DNA of 40,712 nt from Mycoplasmatota bacterium (GTDB lineage Bacteria > Bacillota_I > Bacilli_A > RF39 > UBA660). Below are positions 37,019 to 40,712 of the stretch, piece by piece; position 1 is the stretch's first letter, and each line of letters starts with the position of its first letter. Where the stretch lies: the NCBI GenBank assembly GCA_022768045.1, contig JALEND010000020.1, positions 1 through 40,712 of the forward strand, given 5' to 3'. A program made the translations under genes and the position numbers. Under the pieces are notes generated by a model. The model was not told the DNA's origin. It ran no database searches and was given only the letters and a program-made list of their open reading frames with translations.

Positions 37019-39346
37019 ATGAAGTATGAAGGCCTTACTAAATCTGAGGTAAAAAAAAGAATAGATAGTGGTAAAGTTAACTATGATACTACAACTCCTA
37101 GCAAAAGCATAAAACAAATATTATTAGAAAATACAGTTACATTATTTAACTTTATTAACATAGTACTTGGTGTTGCAATAGTACTTGTTGGATCATATAA
37201 GAATTTACTTTTTTTAGGTGTTGTTATATGTAATACATTAATTAGTTCAATACAAGAAATACGAGCTAAAAAAATGGTAGATAAATTATCTGTTATATCA
37301 TCTTCAAAAGCTAGCGTAATAAGAAATGGTAAAAAAGAAAAGATACACATAAATGATATAGTAGTAGATGATATTATTCTTTATGAGTTAGGTAATCAAG
37401 TTGTTGTTGATTCTGTTATACTAGAAGGGACATGTGAAGCTGATGAATCATTTATAACTGGTGAATCTAAAATGATTATTAAGAAAAAAGGTGACATGTT
37501 ATTATCTGGTAGTTTTATAGTAAGTGGTAATGTTACATCAAAAGTTGTTCACGTTGGATTAGATAATTATACTTCAATAATATCACGTGATGCTAAGAAG
37601 ATAAAAAAAGATATATCATCAGAGATAATGCGTTCTTTAAAGAAGATAGTAAAATATGTATCTATTGCACTTGTTCCAATTGGTGTTTTATTATTACTTA
37701 GACAATTTTCAATAGATGATAATACCACTCAAAACGCCGTTACAACGGTTGTTGCGGCTTTAATAGCCATGATACCAGAAGGCCTTATTTTATTAGTATC
37801 AACTGTACTTGCTATAAGTGTTTTAAAATTATCTAAGTATAATGTTTTAGTACAAGATTTATATGCCGTTGAAACGTTAGCTAGAGTAGATACACTTTGT
37901 CTTGATAAGACTGGAACACTTACTGAAGGTAAGATGGAAGTAAAAGAAATTATTCCAGTTAACGATAATAAGATATCCGAAATAGATGAAATATTAAACT
38001 TAGTTGCAGCATCATCAAGTGATAATAACTCTACTATTAATGCAATTAAAGAAAAATTTAATATGGGTACTAATATTAAATACATAGATAAAATACCTTT
38101 TTCTTCTGATAGAAAATATTCTGGTGTTATATTAAAAGATAAATCATATATAATAGGAGCTCCTGAGTTTGTGTTAAAAAACCATTATAAAAAATATAAA
38201 GAAATAATAGAAGAAGGATCATTAAATAATAGAGTACTTGCCTTAATAGAAACTGATGTTGTAAAGAATTATGAAATAAAAGGTAAAATAAAAGTACTTG
38301 GTTTTATTTTTATAAGAGATAAGATAAGAAAGACTGCTTATGATACGATAAAGTATTTTAAAGAGAATGACGTTGATTTAAAAATAATTTCTGGTGATAG
38401 CAAAGAAACAGTTTCATCTATTGCATCAAGACTAGATATTAATATTAAAGGTACTATTGATGCATCTTTAATATCAAAGGACATGGACGTAAATAAAATA
38501 GTAGAAGAAAACACTATTTTTGGACGTGTTAAGCCAGAACAGAAAAAATTATTTATTAGTGCTTTAAAAAGAAATGGACATGTTGTTGCAATGACTGGTG
38601 ATGGTGTTAATGACGTATTAGCACTTAAAGAAGCAGATTGTGGTGTTGCAATGAATAGTGGAGCAGATGCAGCAAGAAACATATCAGAAATTGTTCTTCT
38701 TGATTCTAATTTTGATTCCATGCCTAAAATAGTAATGGAAGGAAGAAGAACAATAAATAACGTTGAAAGATCAGCTACATTATTTTTATCAAAAACTATA
38801 TACGCATCACTTCTTGCTTTATTATTCTTATTTATAAATTATGCATATCCTTTCATACCTATACAAATGACTTTAATAAATAGTTTAACTATAGGTATAC
38901 CGGCCTTTATACTTGCATTAGAACCAAATAAATCAAGAATTAAGGGTAAGTTTTTAGTAAATGTAATAAGTAAGGCTATTCCAAGTGGTATTACAACTGT
39001 TGTAAATATTTTGCTCTTAGTTTTACTAGCAAGTTTATTAAAGCTTCCTACTGAGCAAACATCAACATGTGCAGTTATTATAACGGCATATACAGCACTT
39101 CTTCTTATATATAGAATAAGTAAGCCACTTAACTTTCTTAGAACGTCTTTGTTAGTATTATTAACTTCTATATTTGTATTAGCTTTTATCATTCCAGCAG
39201 GAAGAGAAATATTTTCACTTAAGATTTTAAGTGTTAATTCATTATTAGTATTAATACCATTAATGTATTTATCAACTAGGTTATTTAAAATACTTTCAAC
39301 AATGATTGGTTATGTAATTGATAAAAAGAAGAAGTGGTTTATGTAA
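37019..39346 (+). CDS. Cation-translocating P-type ATPase (HAD-IC family)
   Basis: FITGES, MIPEGLILLVSTVLAI, CLDKTGTLTEGKM, MTGDGVNDVLALKEADCGVAM. Confidence 0.95.
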   Translation: MKYEGLTKSEVKKRIDSGKVNYDTTTPSKSIKQILLENTVTLFNFINIVLGVAIVLVGSYKNLLFLGVVICNTLISSIQEIRAKKMVDKLSVISSSKASVIRNGKKEKIHINDIVVDDIILYELGNQVVVDSVILEGTCEADESFITGESKMIIKKKGDMLLSGSFIVSGNVTSKVVHVGLDNYTSIISRDAKKIKKDISSEIMRSLKKIVKYVSIALVPIGVLLLLRQFSIDDNTTQNAVTTVVAALIAMIPEGLILLVSTVLAISVLKLSKYNVLVQDLYAVETLARVDTLCLDKTGTLTEGKMEVKEIIPVNDNKISEIDEILNLVAASSSDNNSTINAIKEKFNMGTNIKYIDKIPFSSDRKYSGVILKDKSYIIGAPEFVLKNHYKKYKEIIEEGSLNNRVLALIETDVVKNYEIKGKIKVLGFIFIRDKIRKTAYDTIKYFKENDVDLKIISGDSKETVSSIASRLDINIKGTIDASLISKDMDVNKIVEENTIFGRVKPEQKKLFISALKRNGHVVAMTGDGVNDVLALKEADCGVAMNSGADAARNISEIVLLDSNFDSMPKIVMEGRRTINNVERSATLFLSKTIYASLLALLFLFINYAYPFIPIQMTLINSLTIGIPAFILALEPNKSRIKGKFLVNVISKAIPSGITTVVNILLLVLLASLLKLPTEQTSTCAVIITAYTALLLIYRISKPLNFLRTSLLVLLTSIFVLAFIIPAGREIFSLKILSVNSLLVLIPLMYLSTRLFKILSTMIGYVIDKKKKWFM

Positions 39347-39349
39347 AAA

Positions 39350-39386
39350 AATAAAAGGAAATTTGTAAATTAAATTTCCTTTTGTT
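39350..39386 (+). terminator. Rho-independent terminator
   Basis: aaaaggaaattt-gtaaatt-aaatttccttttgttat. Confidence 0.7.
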
Positions 39387-39415
39387 ATACTATTTATTAA
39401 AAGAAGGAACTAAAT

Positions 39416-40712
39416 ATGGAAAACTATGAATTATATACTAAAGATTATATTAAAAAGACTATAAAAATAAATCATGCTGATATAAAAAAGATATTTTCTT
39501 TATCTAATGAAAAACTAGATTTATTAATAAAAGAAGAAAATATAAATGAGTATTTATATGTATTAGCATTGTACATTATTCAAAATAAAATGTTATACCC
39601 ATTATATTTAGATAAGGCAACATATATAAAAGATAAATTATTTTATATACAAAAGATAGATGAAATAGTAAGAAATAACATAAGTGAAAAAGAAAAATTA
39701 GCTAACGATAAACATCCTAACTATAAATATAATTACAAAATAGATACTGAATTATTAGAATATATTTTAAGTGGTATAAACAAAAATTATAATAGTTTTC
39801 AAAAAGTAATTTACTATTATTTTGCATGCTGTAATATATTTAACACTGATTCAAAACTAAATTATTTATCACAAATAAATCCATATCTTGCAGGAAAATA
39901 TAGACTTCCGTTTGATAATTTATATAGAATAAACTTAGATAATAATGATGTGGCTTGTTTTGAAATAGTAGAAATAATTAAAGCACTAGCTAAAAATGAA
40001 GGCATGATAGTTTTAGATGATAACATATCTAATTATGGTACAAGACATCATGTTACATTTGAAGGAGTACTTGATAAAACATATATAAAACTTGATCCAT
40101 TAAATAATGTTAAACCATATAATGACATGATAGGAGTTAAGAAGAATATGCCATATAATGGAATATATGTTAAGAAAGAACAAACGTTAGACTCTGTAAT
40201 ACAAAATGTGTATGAAGATGTACAAAAAAGGTTTTTAAAAACTAATAATAAAAGGTTTACAAACAAAAATATAAATGATGTTTTAATAGATATTAATAGA
40301 ATAAACATAGATAAAGATGTTAAAAAATCTATTAAAGATATTATACTTATGATTAATAATTTTAAAACTAAAAAGATAGAGTATTATACAGAGATAATAA
40401 GAAATAAACAAAGTATATTTAATAAGACAAATGGCAATGTAAAAGTAAGTGTTATTTTAATAAATGATGATAAGTATACGTTTAGTGCAATTTTATCTAC
40501 TAATTCTAATTTTTATATAAAAATAGATGAAGATAAAATTTCATTAATAAATAAAGAAGAATTAGTAAAACAAATAGAAAATGATAATATAATTATCTCT
40601 AGAAATAGATCTTCTAATAAAGAAAAAATGTATAATTTTATTGATGGTATAGATAAAAATATACAAGTAAAAAATAACTTAAGAGCATGTAATAACTTAT
40701 TTCCTAAGTTAC
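39416..40712 (+). CDS. Uncharacterised protein with a transglutaminase-like Cys/His/Asp pattern, truncated by the window end
   Basis: Open from ATG 39416 to the window end. DVACFEIVEIIKALAKNEGM...TRHHVTFEGVLDKTYIKLDPLNN resembles a transglutaminase core. Absent from the ORF track because it has no stop in the window. Confidence 0.6.
   Translation, partial: MENYELYTKDYIKKTIKINHADIKKIFSLSNEKLDLLIKEENINEYLYVLALYIIQNKMLYPLYLDKATYIKDKLFYIQKIDEIVRNNISEKEKLANDKHPNYKYNYKIDTELLEYILSGINKNYNSFQKVIYYYFACCNIFNTDSKLNYLSQINPYLAGKYRLPFDNLYRINLDNNDVACFEIVEIIKALAKNEGMIVLDDNISNYGTRHHVTFEGVLDKTYIKLDPLNNVKPYNDMIGVKKNMPYNGIYVKKEQTLDSVIQNVYEDVQKRFLKTNNKRFTNKNINDVLIDINRINIDKDVKKSIKDIILMINNFKTKKIEYYTEIIRNKQSIFNKTNGNVKVSVILINDDKYTFSAILSTNSNFYIKIDEDKISLINKEELVKQIENDNIIISRNRSSNKEKMYNFIDGIDKNIQVKNNLRACNNLFPKL

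Noticed and set aside
37081-39192. Four minus-strand ORFs opposite the P-type ATPase
   Set aside because: The + strand encodes an unambiguous ATPase with all motifs; these are shadow ORFs.
1-40712. CRISPR arrays, tRNA/rRNA genes, prophage or insertion sequences
   Set aside because: Looked for repeats, tRNA 3' signatures, and integrase or transposase motifs by eye; none were convincing. A tool-based scan would be needed to exclude cryptic cases.

Overview
AT-rich Firmicutes/Bacilli-like chromosomal segment, almost entirely coding, with short intergenic gaps that often hold rho-independent terminators. No rRNA, tRNA, CRISPR array or transposon was recognised. Core genes: gpsA, tmcAL/ylbM-like, mnmA, a penicillin-binding protein, rpmG, efp, sepF, ileS (with an Ile T-box leader), yqeG-yqeH, radC, mreC, mreD, rplU-prp-rpmA, trmB, obgE, gmk and a P-type ATPase. 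Endospore genes: spoIIAA, sigF, spoVAC/AD/AE, sigK with its pro-sequence, spoIVFA-like and spoIVFB. Main points of interest: (1) a spoIIAA-sigF operon with no spoIIAB, where the SpoIIAA phosphoacceptor motif (DSSG in B. subtilis) reads TNEG, suggesting a rewired sigma-F switch; spoIIAA and sigF also abut in the same frame, separated by one TAG; (2) an eukaryote-like (type 2) IleRS whose HXGH signature is GIHH, a form linked to mupirocin hyper-resistance; (3) an LD-carboxypeptidase frame interrupted by two in-frame TAA codons but otherwise intact; (4) a radC-mre-spoIVF-rplU-obg neighbourhood lacking mreB, minCD and spo0B and carrying a three-gene lineage-specific insert with a tandem paralog pair; (5) several uncharacterised genes, including a multi-HTH protein behind spoVA, a WG-repeat/sortase operon, an orphan Flp-like pilin, and a transglutaminase-like ORF running off the end. 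All calls come from reading the sequence and recalled family motifs; no database search was run.
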